In this document: positions 1-9,520 of the stretch, piece after piece
Layout of the letters: the number at the start of each line of letters is the position of its first letter
Position numbering within the stretch: position 1 is the first letter of the stretch
NCBI GenBank assembly: GCA_020850695.1
Contig: JADZEF010000239.1
Location: 1 to 56,807 of the forward strand
Direction of reading: 5' to 3'
Length of the DNA: 56,807 bases
Source: Planctomycetaceae bacterium
Lineage (GTDB): Bacteria > Planctomycetota > Planctomycetia > Planctomycetales > Planctomycetaceae
Position numbers and translations under genes: made by a program
Notes under the pieces: model-generated
What the model was told of the DNA's origin: nothing
Databases searched by the model: none
The model's input: only the letters and a program-made list of their open reading frames with translations

Positions 1-23
1 ACGACATGGAATGTCGTGCCACA
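1..23. repeat. REPIN family A, right-end fragment
   Basis: The window opens inside the right hairpin of the same element that ends at 287 and 22052. The palindrome CACGACATGGAATGTCGTG (first base missing here) is followed by CCAC, the reverse complement of the GTGG tag. The left part lies outside the window. Confidence 0.7.
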
Positions 24-32
24 CAATCGATC

Positions 33-149
33 GCACCCCGGCTGCGGCTCTGAGCAGCCGGGGTGCCGGATCAAATGACGTTCGATTCGGAGTCAATCCG
101 CGTCGATTGCTTCGGCACCCAGGGCGCGGCGCAACCGGCTGCGGTGCAT
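33..149. repeat. Hairpin repeat family C (possible REPIN)
   Basis: A perfect 13-bp stem (33-45 with 54-66) around an 8-nt loop forms the left part. A degenerate inverted relative of it, with GGCACCC at about 115 and GGCTGCGGTGC at about 137-147, forms the right part. The left hairpin occurs again at 28563-28596 with one change. It lacks a T-run, so an intrinsic terminator is unlikely. Confidence 0.55.
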
Positions 150-160
150 CCGGCTTAAGA

Positions 161-287
161 GTGGCACGAGACTCCGTCTCGTGAAGCAGCGCGGTGGGGC
201 GGAGATCATTCTCATGCGAATCGATCCGCGTGGGGCATGTCCGCGAATCACTCCGCGCGAATTCACGACATGGAATGTCGTGCCACA
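161..287. repeat. REPIN family A, complete copy
   Basis: Two hairpins face each other. The left one is GTGG plus CACGAGACTCCGTCTCGTG (161-183) and the right one is CACGACATGGAATGTCGTG plus CCAC. The arms share the outer bases but have different compensated stem tips, so each hairpin keeps pairing. The element ends 9 bp beyond the stop codon of the kinase-like gene at 296. A second copy is at 21928-22052. Confidence 0.75.
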
Positions 288-295
288 CTGGTGCG

Positions 296-1210
296 TTACG
301 CCGCTCGTCGCCATGGAGCGGGCATCGCCGGGGCGGCGCGTCGAGGCTCGAACCCAACCGGCTCCAGCTCGCGGCGAATGGCATCTTCGGGGAAGAGTTC
401 GCTATGGGCCTGGCCGGCCCCTTGGCGGATTCCCAGCCGCACCAGCAATCCGCGCCGCAACTGGCGCAGGGGCTCGGCGAAGAAGCGATGCACGCGAACC
501 CACAGCGGACGCTGCTTCTGAACGTCGCTGCGCGTCAAGCCGCACTGATCGGGCCGCAACCGCTGATGATGCTTGGCGACGTGATAACGGTCCATTCGGA
601 ACAGAGGAGCGAGCAAGCCACGCAGCCACGGCATGCGGCGCATCAGCCCTTCCGGAATCGCCGCACACACCTGAAAGTCGATGAGATACGGCAGCCCGTC
701 GTCGCCCACGAGGATGTTTTCCCGCTTGTGCAGGTCGACATACGCCAGCCCCGCGGCATGCATGCCGGCCAGGAGCGCGTGAAGCGATGGAAAGAACTCG
801 TCGTTCACTTCCTCGTAACGACCGAGCGGATGCCCATCGATGAACTCGCGAGCGCAGGCGTTCTTCTGCACTCGGCCTTCCACCGAGACCGGACCCAGCA
901 CCGGCGGAACCTGGCCGAGTGATCCGAGCCTTCGCAGAAAGGACGCTTCGCGACGGGCCAGCCAGCGGCCGATCCCGCCGGCAGGGATTCCGAGGAGCGA
1001 CTGCCGCCGATTGAACTTGCAGATGATCGATCGGCCGTTGCGCGTATAGATCGACGTGGCCGCCCACGAGTCGTGCTTCAGCACGGTGTCGAGCGTGTAG
1101 GTGCAGCCGTCAACCTCAATCCGTGCGGGGGGCTCGGAGTTGCCCAGCGCGCGAAAGAGTGCGGGGCGCTTGCGAACCGATCCCGCGGCGGAAGTCTCGT
1201 GCCCATCCAT
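296..1210 (-). CDS. WaaP/InaA-like protein kinase
   Basis: Small kinase-fold protein of 304 residues, resembling the lipopolysaccharide kinase (Kdo/WaaP) group. The catalytic-loop equivalent reads VDLHKRENIL and the metal-binding equivalent reads YLIDFQVC (IDFQ in place of DFG). An upstream IICKF probably supplies the ATP-binding lysine. These proteins phosphorylate sugars of the LPS core or are orphan kinases; the substrate here is unknown. The start at 1210 is chosen because GGAGG lies 5 bases upstream; an in-frame extension to 1324 is poor in conserved sequence. The C-terminal 30 residues are Arg/Ala/Pro-rich and run close to the REPIN at 161-287. Confidence 0.7.
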   Translation of the reverse strand: MDGHETSAAGSVRKRPALFRALGNSEPPARIEVDGCTYTLDTVLKHDSWAATSIYTRNGRSIICKFNRRQSLLGIPAGGIGRWLARREASFLRRLGSLGQVPPVLGPVSVEGRVQKNACAREFIDGHPLGRYEEVNDEFFPSLHALLAGMHAAGLAYVDLHKRENILVGDDGLPYLIDFQVCAAIPEGLMRRMPWLRGLLAPLFRMDRYHVAKHHQRLRPDQCGLTRSDVQKQRPLWVRVHRFFAEPLRQLRRGLLVRLGIRQGAGQAHSELFPEDAIRRELEPVGFEPRRAAPAMPAPWRRAA

Positions 1211-1406
1211 CGGAGCCTCCCGAAACGAGTGAACTCGCGGGAAGTATCGTCGGAAGGGATCCAAAGGATTGATGGGGCGACGGCCGAAGAGGCGGGATGA
1301 AGCGATTCGTGCAGACGGTGGCAAGCGTGGTGACGGTCAGGCAAACCTTGCGGCCCGCACGCCAGCCGCGGCGTCGCAGGATCCCCAGAACTCCCGCACG
1401 AATTTG

Positions 1407-2120
1407 TCATCGTTCGCCGGGATGAGACTTCTGCCATTTCCGAGCGATCAGCCAGCAAAGGGTGGCCCAGACGAGCCCCGCGGACCAGCCGCCGAGAACG
1501 TCGGTCGGATAATGGACTCCCATCATCACGCGGCTGCACCCGATCAGCCCGCTGAGCAGGATGGCCACCGACAGGCAGTAGATCCGCACCGAGCCGCGGT
1601 TGGCGAACCGCGCCAGCAGCGCCCCCATCGATAGGTAAACGACCGCCGAATTCATCGAGTGACCGCTGGGAAAGCTCGATGTGTAAGCGTGCGACAGATG
1701 TTCGACGACGTCCGGTCGAGGGCGATCGAAGAAGGCTTTCAGAAGCGAACTGACCAACCAACCGGAGAGCGACGCGATCGCGATGAACGTGGACGCCGCC
1801 CATTTCTGCATCAGGACGAGATAGGAGCAGACGATCGTCGTCACGAAGAACAGGACGAAGTAGCCCCCCAGGGCGGTGATGTCGCGGGCGACCTCGTGGA
1901 CCCACGGCGGCCCGATCAACTCCCTGTCATTGTCAGGGGCGCGAAAGATCTTCAGAACGTGGTTGTCGAAGTCTTCGGTGGTTCCCTTCTGGACCGCCTC
2001 GCCCAGTTCCAGGAATACCCACGTCCCCCCGATGATCACCAGAAGGCCCAGCAGGACCTTCAACTCGAGGGGGAGACGAAAGCGATGCCGCAGGGATGAT
2101 TTGTGGGGTTCAGTCGTCAT
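1407..2120 (-). CDS. PAP2-family membrane phosphatase
   Basis: Integral membrane acid phosphatase of the PAP2 superfamily, 237 residues. The three signature motifs are present in order: KAFFDRPRPD (KX6RP), SFPSGH, and SRVMMGVHYPTDVLGG (SRX5HX3D). About six membrane segments flank them, starting with LELKVLLGLLVIIGGTWVFL. Family members hydrolyse phosphatidate, undecaprenyl diphosphate or phosphatidylglycerophosphate at the outer face of the membrane; the substrate cannot be told here. The start MTTEPHKS at 2120 is preferred because the upstream in-frame extension to 2294 lacks membrane or conserved character. Confidence 0.85.
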   Translation of the reverse strand: MTTEPHKSSLRHRFRLPLELKVLLGLLVIIGGTWVFLELGEAVQKGTTEDFDNHVLKIFRAPDNDRELIGPPWVHEVARDITALGGYFVLFFVTTIVCSYLVLMQKWAASTFIAIASLSGWLVSSLLKAFFDRPRPDVVEHLSHAYTSSFPSGHSMNSAVVYLSMGALLARFANRGSVRIYCLSVAILLSGLIGCSRVMMGVHYPTDVLGGWSAGLVWATLCWLIARKWQKSHPGER

Positions 2121-2601
2121 CGGGGTTCCGGAAGCCGTAGGACCGCGCGCGAGGACGAAAGCTGTGGCCCACCCCACGAATGCGACGCTGGGTGTAGTAT
2201 ATCCCCTTCCCTCTTTTCGGACACAATGCAAAGGCCCAACTGGGCCTGCAGGCGACAATTCTGGGACCGACGCAATAGTCCTGTCAAATTCCATGCCGGG
2301 CGCGACGCGCCCATCCCTGTCCAGCTGCGTCCCGGCGAACGAGCCACGCTCCGCTCAACTTGATCGTCCTCATTCCCGGTGCGGCCAGGGCCGCTTTTCG
2401 ATGCCGTGGTGAAACTTGTCCTGATTCCCGTTTGCGAGTCCATCGCCATGAACAGTTGACGCCCCACCCAATCAGGGGTGCACCGCAGGGCCGCCGTCGA
2501 AACAGAGAGTCAGGCTGGAGTTCCTTCGTCGGTCAAACGATGATGGCGCGGCGCGATGGATTCCGGGTCAAATCGTATCGCGGCTTTCCGCACGGGACAC
2601 T
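2121..2601. other. Divergent intergenic region
   Basis: No convincing gene between the divergent PAP2 and RND genes. On the minus strand a possible promoter for PAP2 has TTGTGT (2221-2226) and TATACT (2196-2201), 19 bases apart, about 75 bases before the start codon; spacing and -35 are imperfect. No clear promoter was picked for the RND gene. Confidence 0.4.
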
Positions 2602-5019
2602 ATGGAGCGGTTTTGCGGCTGGGTGTGGCGGTTTCGCTGGGCGACCTGGGTCGTCGTGGGACTCGTTGCGCTCGGGCTTTCATTCGTGCCGCCCATTCAG
2701 TTCGACCAATCGATCGAGGGATTCTTCCCCGACGATCATGAGGGGCTCGCTCAATACCAGAAGACCCGCGGTCTGTTCGGCGAGGAAAACATGGTCTTCG
2801 TGGCGTACGAAGACCCGGACCTCTGGTCGCCGGAGGGGATGGACCGCCTCGCCGAACTGGCTGCGGCCATCGGAAAGGACAAGGACGGAATCGACCGCGT
2901 CGAATCGATGGACGCGATGCCGCTCCCCTGGCGGGTTGATGAAGCGGTCGAGACGATCGTCGTGGGGCGATGGTCGATCATGAAACTCCTCGGGGCACGG
3001 GCGACGGTGGGGGACGCCTTTCGCTTTGCCGGGGGGGAGGAGGGCCGCAACGCCACGCTTCGCGAGCGGATCTGCGGTCACCCGCTGTTCGAAGGGCTGA
3101 TGGTCGACTCGGCGGGAACAATGACCACGGTCGTGGTGTCGATCAAGGATGCTCACCGCGTGGATCACAAGGCCGTCGTTCGGCGCATCCGCGAGACGGC
3201 CGACGCCTTTGCGAAGAAGCATGGATTCGCCTATGCGGCGGTGGCGGGGCCTCCGGTCCTGTTCAGCGATGGTTTCGTGAGCCTGGAAGAGGACAACCGC
3301 GTCCTGGGCGTTGTCGCCATGATCCTGATGGCGGCGACGATGTTTGTTGCGGTGCGGAACCCCGGGTGGGCGCTGCTCCCCCTCATCGCGGGCTGGACCA
3401 CGTGGCAACTCGTGCGGTTCCTGCTGTGGAAGTTCGACCTGCAGTTGACTCTCTCGTCAGGGCCGATCGTCGCGCAGACGGTCGTGCTGTGCATGCCGCC
3501 GGCCGCCCACCTGGCGATGCGGTTTCGCGAGTTCTGCAGCAATGGACTCCGTCCGGAAGCGGCCGCCCGGACCAGTTTGTCGGATGCCTGCATTCCGGTG
3601 GCGTGGTGTGCGGCGACGGCGGCGTCAGGCTATTTCGCGGGGTGGCTGGCGAGCGACGTGCGACCCGTTTCCCAGTTCGGGATGACGATGTGCGTGTCGA
3701 ACCTGGCGGCGGGGTTTCTCGCATTCGTCCTGTCGGGGGGCTCGATGGGGCTCGCCGGGATTTTCTGGAGACGGAACGGGGGAACTCTGTCGGCCCCCCC
3801 CTCGATTTCGAACGACCTGGACGGCAAGCCGCGCGAGACGACGTCGGCTCCTGACCCATCCCCTAAGCCGCGGACGGGACGCGTCGATCGACTGATCCGG
3901 CGGGTTGTCGATCATCCCGGAGCGGTCGTGCTGGCGTTCGTCGTTCCCGGTGTCATTGCCGCGACGGGAATGGCGCGGCTGAAGCTCGAGTCGAACTACA
4001 TCAACATCTTCCGTCCGAACTCGCGCGTGGCGGTCGATTATCGCCGTGCGGAAGCGAAGCTGGGGGGGATCGGGTTGATCGAGGTCGTGATGCCGGCGCC
4101 GGCCGAGGCGAGCGTGGCGTGGCTGCACGACGTGCAGGAAGCGGCTGCCGCGGTCAAGGCCGCCGATCCCGATGTGGTTGCGGAGGTTTTTTCCATCGCC
4201 GACCTGCTCCTGCCCTATTCGACCGACGGGATGTCCGCGGAAACCGTCGAAGGCGTCGTGCAGCGGAAGCATACGTTCCTCGGGTTCCCCCGGTTCCGCT
4301 ATCTGCTCGACCGCATCTGGAACACCGAGGCGGGAGCGACCCGTCTGATCGTCCGCATCCAGGAAAGCGCGCCCGCCGAGCAGAAGGACGCCCTGCTTCA
4401 CCATCTCGACGAGTGGGCCGCCGCACAGCCGGCCGGGCCGAAGGGACAGCCGACGTTCGTCACCGGGTTGTCGTATCTGATGACGCAGATCACGCAGGCG
4501 ATGATTGCCACGTCGTTCCGCTCGGCCGGGTGGTCGACCCTCCTTATCCTGGCGATGCTGTTCCTCGCGCTGCGGCACGTTCCGCTGGCAGTGCTGGCCC
4601 TGTTGCCGACCGTCGTGGCGGTGCTGCTGGTGCTGGGGGTGATGGGCTGGATCGGCCTCAAGATCGACATGTCGACGGCGCTGGTGGCGGCGGTGGCGAT
4701 CGGCCTTTCCGTCGACGATACGTTCCATTGCCTGCTGCACTGGCAGGGGGATCTGCGGCAGGGGCTGCCGGTGCGTGAGGCGATTCTCGAAAGCTATGCG
4801 ACTTCAGGGCCGGGGGTCATTCTCGGGAGTGCGGCTGTGACTCTCGGGTTCCTGGCGATGATTTTCAGCCAGTTCGTCCCGATGATGAATTTCGGCTGGC
4901 TGGTGGCGGTTGCGACGCTGGGAGGAAGCCTTGGAAATCTGATCATGCTCCCCGCGGTGCTGTCGCTCACATCGAACGTTTCGCGGCGCTGGGTCGGCTG
5001 GTACAGTAAGCCCGGCTGA
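2602..5019 (+). CDS. RND superfamily (MMPL-type) exporter
   Basis: Large inner-membrane transporter of 805 residues with the duplicated RND layout. Each half has one membrane helix (residues 12-30 and about 440-457), a large periplasmic domain, and then a five-helix bundle. The second bundle carries the conserved VAIGLSVDDTFHCLLHW segment, where paired Asp residues take part in proton coupling in this family. Such MMPL-like proteins export lipids or hydrophobic compounds by proton motive force; no partner genes are adjacent, so the cargo is unknown. The start ATG at 2602 sits directly before the first helix, but no strong ribosome site is visible. Confidence 0.85.
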   Translation: MERFCGWVWRFRWATWVVVGLVALGLSFVPPIQFDQSIEGFFPDDHEGLAQYQKTRGLFGEENMVFVAYEDPDLWSPEGMDRLAELAAAIGKDKDGIDRVESMDAMPLPWRVDEAVETIVVGRWSIMKLLGARATVGDAFRFAGGEEGRNATLRERICGHPLFEGLMVDSAGTMTTVVVSIKDAHRVDHKAVVRRIRETADAFAKKHGFAYAAVAGPPVLFSDGFVSLEEDNRVLGVVAMILMAATMFVAVRNPGWALLPLIAGWTTWQLVRFLLWKFDLQLTLSSGPIVAQTVVLCMPPAAHLAMRFREFCSNGLRPEAAARTSLSDACIPVAWCAATAASGYFAGWLASDVRPVSQFGMTMCVSNLAAGFLAFVLSGGSMGLAGIFWRRNGGTLSAPPSISNDLDGKPRETTSAPDPSPKPRTGRVDRLIRRVVDHPGAVVLAFVVPGVIAATGMARLKLESNYINIFRPNSRVAVDYRRAEAKLGGIGLIEVVMPAPAEASVAWLHDVQEAAAAVKAADPDVVAEVFSIADLLLPYSTDGMSAETVEGVVQRKHTFLGFPRFRYLLDRIWNTEAGATRLIVRIQESAPAEQKDALLHHLDEWAAAQPAGPKGQPTFVTGLSYLMTQITQAMIATSFRSAGWSTLLILAMLFLALRHVPLAVLALLPTVVAVLLVLGVMGWIGLKIDMSTALVAAVAIGLSVDDTFHCLLHWQGDLRQGLPVREAILESYATSGPGVILGSAAVTLGFLAMIFSQFVPMMNFGWLVAVATLGGSLGNLIMLPAVLSLTSNVSRRWVGWYSKPG

Positions 5020-5086
5020 TTGCAGTGTCGCATTCGATGCGGGCTGGATTCGACGGTTGTGTGGTTCTTTGAGAGTTGAGTGCAGG

Positions 5087-5171
5087 GGCCACGGAAACGA
5101 CGGATCGCACGGACACCACGGAAAGCATTTCGGACGGGAGAAACTCCGTCTTATCCGTCGTTTCTGTGGCC
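5087..5171. repeat. Inverted repeat family I, copy 1
   Basis: Arms of 19 bp (5087-5105 and 5153-5171) match in inverse orientation at 18 of 19 positions. The arm begins GGCCACGGAAACGACGGAT. A related, more degenerate copy is at 43679-43780. It lies 68 bp beyond the stop codon of the RND gene. No T-run follows. Confidence 0.7.
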
Positions 5172-5245
5172 TATCATCCGGCCGTGAAAGCATCGATCAT
5201 TCGTCGTGAGTCACTTTCCATCGATTACCGCCCAAGGACGAAATA

Positions 5246-7600
5246 ATGTCGATGACACCGCGCGGAGCGCTTCGGGTTGTGGTCGTATTCGCAGTTGCCG
5301 TGACGGCGGCGGCCTATGCGTCGCGGGCTGACGAAACGCCGACCGATCTCTCGCAATTCTACGGGTTCAAGCCTCTCGAGATCTTCAAGCTCGAGCAGCG
5401 CTCGGCCGGGATGGTGGCGGGCGACCTGAACCATGACGGGTTGACCGACCTGCTCATCGCCGACAACAGCCACAACCGGCTCGACCTGCTCCAGCAGCGG
5501 AAGACCAAGCCCGAAGTCGAAGAGAAGATTCCCGAAAAGGGGGTCAACTATCTCGGCAGCACGTGGCGGTTCGAGCACCGCAAGCTGCCGGTCGACAAGC
5601 AGGTCGCGGCCACCGCCCTCGGCGACTTCAACAAGGACGGCCTCACCGACATCGCCTACTTTGGCGTCCCGGACCGGCTGATCGTCCGGTTCCAGCCGAA
5701 GACCGGCGAATGGACCGAATCGGTGACGTTCCGGCTGCCGGACGTCAACCCGGCGTCGTGGATCATTGCGGCGGGGGATCTCAACAATGACGAGCGGGAT
5801 GACATCGCGGTTCTCGGAAAGGGAGACACTTATCTTCTCTACCAGGGGGCCGACGGCAAGCTGGCCCCGCCGAAGACGCTGATGAATACGTCGAGCAAGC
5901 TGTCGCTCGCCCAGATCGCCGACTTCGACGGAGATGGCCGCAAGGACCTCTGCTACATCGCCGACGACGATTCGGCCCGCAGCCTGTGCGCCCGCTTGCA
6001 AGGGCCCAATGGCCAGCTTGGACCGGAACTGGGCTTCGATCTGCAGAAGCCGCGGGCCATCACCGTGTCGAACGTCGACGGCAAGCCGGGCCAGGAAATC
6101 CTGACAATCGATGCGTCGACGGGGCGGCTCAAGGCAAGCAAGATCAGCCGGCCGGTTGCGAAGAAGGGAGAACTGGCGGCGCGTCTCATCCAGTACGGGT
6201 TCGGCCAGTCGTCCGGCAAGGATCGCGATCTGGCGGTCGGCGACCTCGACGGGGACGGTCTCAACGACGTCGTCGTGACCGATCCCGAAGCGGCCCAGAT
6301 GATCGTCTTCCGCCAGCGGAAGGACCAGGGGCTCGACCTCGGGACGCCTTTCCCGGGACTGGTCGGGGCCGAGCAGGTCAGGGTCGCCGATCTCGATGGG
6401 GACAAGGCGGCCGAGGTCATCGTCCTCAGTTCGAAGGAGCGGTCGATCGGCGTCAGCAATCTGAAGGAGGGGCGGCTGACCTTCTCTCAGCCGCTTCCCG
6501 TCGAAGGGGAACCGGTGGCGATCGAACTGGCCGACTTCGACTCGGACGGCAAGAAGGACGTCATCTACCTCTCGCGTCAGAAGGAAGGCCGCAGCTCAAA
6601 GTACGGCATGCACGTCCTCAACAAGACGGACGACGGCTGGAAGCTGAAGGACTTCGGCGGCAAGCCGTCGGTCCCGCTCGACCTCCCCGCCACGCCGACG
6701 CGGCTCGTGCTCCTCGATGCCAACGCCGACGGGAAGCCCGAGTTCCTGATCTTTTTCGGCGGCGAAAAGAACCCGGCCCTCATCACGCTCGACGAGACGG
6801 GCAAGCCGAAGATCACGGCGACCGATGCGGGGATCCGCCTCGGCGACGTCAACGAGGGGGGCGTCTTCATCGGCGTCGTCGACAAGCCGGCGGTCCTGGT
6901 GGCCCGCGACAATTTCGTCCGCAACCTGCAGCTTGACGAGAAGCAGCAGTGGAAGGTGGCCGACCAGTACAACGCGGTCGAGTCGAACGCGAAGATCGTC
7001 GGCGCCGCGGCCCTGAACCTCGACGGCGAAGACGGGAATGAAATCGTGCTCGTCGACTCGGGCATCAGGAAGCTCCGCATTCTCCGCAAGGAAGGGAGCC
7101 TCTACCGCAATTGGAAGGAAGTGGAGATTGGGGCGTTCCCGTACAAGGGGACGCAGGTGGCCGACCTCAACGGAGACGGCCAGGACGACCTGCTGCTGTT
7201 CGGCACGGGACGGTTCGCGGTGCTGTATGCGGGGCAGACGAATCCGGTTCTCGAGGAAGTCGGGACGTTCGAGTCGAAGCTTGAGAATACGTTCTTTGCC
7301 GACGTCACGGCCGGAGACGTCAACGGCGACGGCAAGACCGACATCGTGCTCATCGACACCCGCTCGCACTTCGTCGAAATCGTCAATTACCACCCGGTGA
7401 AGGGACTGCGGCACGCGCTCCACTTCAAGGTGTTCGAGTCGAAGTCGTTCGGCAACGACGACGATTCAGGGACCGAGCCGCGCGAGTCGGTGATCGTCGA
7501 CGTCACGGGAGACGGCCGGGCCGACCTGGTGCTGCTGGCGCATGACCGGTTGCTGGTTTATCCGCAGGACACGGGCGAGGGAACAACGGCGGGAAAGTGA
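5246..7600 (+). CDS. Secreted FG-GAP/VCBS repeat propeller protein
   Basis: Exported protein of 784 residues built almost wholly from FG-GAP/VCBS-type repeats. A signal peptide (residues 1-28) is followed by at least ten D-x-[DN]-x-DG calcium-binding loops, for example GDLNHDGLTD, GDFNKDGLTD, ADFDGDGRKD, GDLDGDGLND, ADLNGDGQDD and GDVNGDGKTD. These fold into beta-propeller blades as in integrin alpha chains. Catalytic residues are not apparent. Proteins of this kind are numerous in planctomycetes and their roles (adhesion, surface recognition) are mostly untested. AAGGACG upstream of 5246 supports the start. It is a single gene between the RND gene and the convergent VapBC pair. Confidence 0.85.
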   Translation: MSMTPRGALRVVVVFAVAVTAAAYASRADETPTDLSQFYGFKPLEIFKLEQRSAGMVAGDLNHDGLTDLLIADNSHNRLDLLQQRKTKPEVEEKIPEKGVNYLGSTWRFEHRKLPVDKQVAATALGDFNKDGLTDIAYFGVPDRLIVRFQPKTGEWTESVTFRLPDVNPASWIIAAGDLNNDERDDIAVLGKGDTYLLYQGADGKLAPPKTLMNTSSKLSLAQIADFDGDGRKDLCYIADDDSARSLCARLQGPNGQLGPELGFDLQKPRAITVSNVDGKPGQEILTIDASTGRLKASKISRPVAKKGELAARLIQYGFGQSSGKDRDLAVGDLDGDGLNDVVVTDPEAAQMIVFRQRKDQGLDLGTPFPGLVGAEQVRVADLDGDKAAEVIVLSSKERSIGVSNLKEGRLTFSQPLPVEGEPVAIELADFDSDGKKDVIYLSRQKEGRSSKYGMHVLNKTDDGWKLKDFGGKPSVPLDLPATPTRLVLLDANADGKPEFLIFFGGEKNPALITLDETGKPKITATDAGIRLGDVNEGGVFIGVVDKPAVLVARDNFVRNLQLDEKQQWKVADQYNAVESNAKIVGAAALNLDGEDGNEIVLVDSGIRKLRILRKEGSLYRNWKEVEIGAFPYKGTQVADLNGDGQDDLLLFGTGRFAVLYAGQTNPVLEEVGTFESKLENTFFADVTAGDVNGDGKTDIVLIDTRSHFVEIVNYHPVKGLRHALHFKVFESKSFGNDDDSGTEPRESVIVDVTGDGRADLVLLAHDRLLVYPQDTGEGTTAGK

Positions 7601-7658
7601 GTAACGTCTTGGCGGCACAAGAGTGCGGAGTTACCAACGCGCGAGAGCGCGGAGATCG

Positions 7659-8045
7659 CTACCAGAGTCGAGCGACGCCGTATGGATCGAGTTTGTCATC
7701 GATGCTGACAATCGACATGTTCTCGACCAGCGCCTGAGCGACCAGCAAACGATCGAAGGGGTCGTTGTGGTGAAAGGGGAGACCGATCCGTCGAGCGGTG
7801 TGACTCGGCAGAATGTGGAGAATCTCGAAACCGTACGCATGCAGCGCGACGTCAAGGAATTCCTGGTAAGGACGGTTCAACGCCCACTTACCGAGACCGG
7901 CCTTGATCGCGATTTCCCAGTACGAGGCGGCGCTGAAGAAGACCTGGTTGTCGGCATCCTGGACCAGCGCTTGAGCCGCACTGCTCAACTTTCGGTCGCC
8001 TTCGACGTACCAGTAAAGAGTGTGCGTGTCGAGCAACAGCCTCAC
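7659..8045 (-). CDS. VapC-like PIN-domain toxin
   Basis: PIN-domain ribonuclease, 128 residues, the usual VapC length. It begins MRLLLDTHTLYWY, giving the first acidic residue. SAASYWEIAIK supplies the conserved Glu, and the third acidic cluster is HNDPFDRLLVAQA, followed by IVSIDDKLDPYG. Together these are the residues that bind Mg2+ in PIN nucleases. It is expected to cleave RNA (often initiator tRNA or rRNA) when its antitoxin is degraded. The start codon overlaps the stop of the antitoxin gene by 4 nt, so translation is coupled. Convergent with the FG-GAP gene. Confidence 0.9.
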   Translation of the reverse strand: MRLLLDTHTLYWYVEGDRKLSSAAQALVQDADNQVFFSAASYWEIAIKAGLGKWALNRPYQEFLDVALHAYGFEILHILPSHTARRIGLPFHHNDPFDRLLVAQALVENMSIVSIDDKLDPYGVARLW

Positions 8046-8281
8046 GGCATGTACTCCGCGAAATCCTTCAGGTGTTCGTCGTCGTCGGAGACGATCTTGA
8101 TCATTCCCTTGCCGAGTCCGGGTGCCGGGCGCTGCCGGTTGGCCGGTTTCTGTTGCTCGCTGACGAGCCGGGCGACTGGAGTGTGGTTCTCCGTGATGAC
8201 GACTTCCTCGCCGGGAGCCAGGCCGTGGACGAGTTCCTTGAGGTTATTCTGAGCTTCCTCGATCGTGACCGTGCCCGACAT
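8042..8281 (-). CDS. Phd/YefM-type antitoxin of the PIN pair
   Basis: Antitoxin of 79 residues. The N-terminus (VTIEEAQNNLKELVHGLAPGEEVVITENHTPVARLV) is the typical DNA-binding prevent-host-death fold: a short strand, a helix, then the GEEVVITENHTPVARL hairpin. The C-terminal tail, rich in Pro and Lys then acidic, would wrap the toxin. GAGGAG lies upstream of the start at 8281. The protein normally represses its own promoter, which would lie in the 121-bp divergent spacer shared with the glycosyltransferase gene. Confidence 0.88.
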   Translation of the reverse strand: MSGTVTIEEAQNNLKELVHGLAPGEEVVITENHTPVARLVSEQQKPANRQRPAPGLGKGMIKIVSDDDEHLKDFAEYMP

Positions 8282-8402
8282 GTCGGTTCTCCTCGGCTTG
8301 CCTGGAGTCGCGCCGCTGACGGGGCGGAACGGCCGTCGGCGGTCTTCTTCATTCTACTGCAGCATCTCCAGATCCGCTCTCGCGATGGCGAAACCGCCTC
8401 TT

Positions 8403-9506
8403 ATGAAACTTGTCCTGCTCATACCGACGCTCGACCGTTCGGGCGCCGAGAAGCAACTGACGCGACTGGCGTGCGGGCTGCCGAAGGATGAATTCGACGT
8501 CCACGTCGTGGGGCTGACGCGCGGCGGTCCGTACGAGGCCGAGCTGCGCGACGCCGGCGTTCCCGTCACCATCCTCGGCAAGCGGCTGAAGTTCGACCCC
8601 GGCGCCATCTGGCGGTTGCGGCGGTTTCTGCACACGCATCGCCCGGACATCCTGCATACGTGGCTGTTCGCGGCGAACGCCTATGGGCGGATGGTGGCTG
8701 GCCGCGGACCGAAGGTGATCGTCTCGGAGCGGTGCGTCGACGTCTGGAAGAGCGGCTGGCAGACGTGGCTCGACGCGCGGCTGATAAGCCGCACGCATCG
8801 CCTCGTGGCCAACTCGGAAAGCGTCGCCGCTCACTACCGCGAACACGGAGTGCCGTCCGATCGGATTCTCGTCATCCCCAACGGCGTCGACATTCCGCCG
8901 CCACGCACCGCCGAGGTCGACGCCTCGACGGCGGCGCTGCGCGAGGAACTCGGCATCGCCCCGCACACCCGCGTCGTCGGCTATGTCGGCCGCCTGGCGA
9001 AGCAGAAGCGGGTGAACGACCTCGTGTGGGGGCTTCAGTTGCTCCGGCAGGCGACGGAGAACGTGTGCTTCGTGATCGTGGGGGATGGGCCGGAACGCAA
9101 GGAGCTTGAACGTCTGGCGGTGCAGTTCGGCTGCACGCAGTTCCTGCGGTTCGTCGGTCACCGTAACGATGCGTCGCGGTTCTTCCCCATGTTCCAAGTT
9201 TTCTGGCTGGGAAGCGACTTCGAAGGAATGTCGAACAGCCTCATGGAAGCGATGGCGCACGGCATCCCGGTGGTCGCCAGCGACATTCCCCCCAACCGCG
9301 AGTTGGTAGTGGACGGGCAGACGGGGTTCGTCGTGAAGGCGGGGGATTCGTTCGGCTTCGCCCAGTTCACCGACCGCCTCCTGGCTGACACGGAACTGGC
9401 GTGTCGCCTGGGTGAAGCGGGCCGCGCGCGGATGCAGACGGAATTCAGCATGGACCGGATGATCGAGCGGCACATCGCCCTCTATCGCAGCATCCGATCC
9501 GCTTAA
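8403..9506 (+). CDS. GT4-family glycosyltransferase
   Basis: Cytoplasmic retaining glycosyltransferase of the GT-B fold, 367 residues. MKLVLLIPTLDRSGAEKQL is the N-terminal Rossmann strand and Gly-rich turn. The C-terminal half has VVGYVGRLAKQKRVNDLV, VIVGDGPERKEL and the E-x7-E motif in FEGMSNSLMEAMAHGIPVVAS, which binds the nucleotide sugar. Such enzymes build exopolysaccharide, LPS or glycan chains; the acceptor is unknown and no other polysaccharide gene is adjacent. Start 8403 is chosen because the strand begins there; 8385 is a possible alternative, and longer forms would overlap the antitoxin gene. Confidence 0.88.
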   Translation: MKLVLLIPTLDRSGAEKQLTRLACGLPKDEFDVHVVGLTRGGPYEAELRDAGVPVTILGKRLKFDPGAIWRLRRFLHTHRPDILHTWLFAANAYGRMVAGRGPKVIVSERCVDVWKSGWQTWLDARLISRTHRLVANSESVAAHYREHGVPSDRILVIPNGVDIPPPRTAEVDASTAALREELGIAPHTRVVGYVGRLAKQKRVNDLVWGLQLLRQATENVCFVIVGDGPERKELERLAVQFGCTQFLRFVGHRNDASRFFPMFQVFWLGSDFEGMSNSLMEAMAHGIPVVASDIPPNRELVVDGQTGFVVKAGDSFGFAQFTDRLLADTELACRLGEAGRARMQTEFSMDRMIERHIALYRSIRSA

Positions 9507-9520
9507 TGCGTTCCTTCCAG

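Noticed and set aside
33..66. GC-rich hairpin as a transcription terminator
   Set aside because: No T-run follows on either strand, and the same hairpin recurs at 28563, so it is better called a repeat.
2360..2983. Open frame of 207 codons overlapping the start of the RND gene
   Set aside because: Arg/Ser-rich out-of-frame shadow; most of it lies within the exporter gene.
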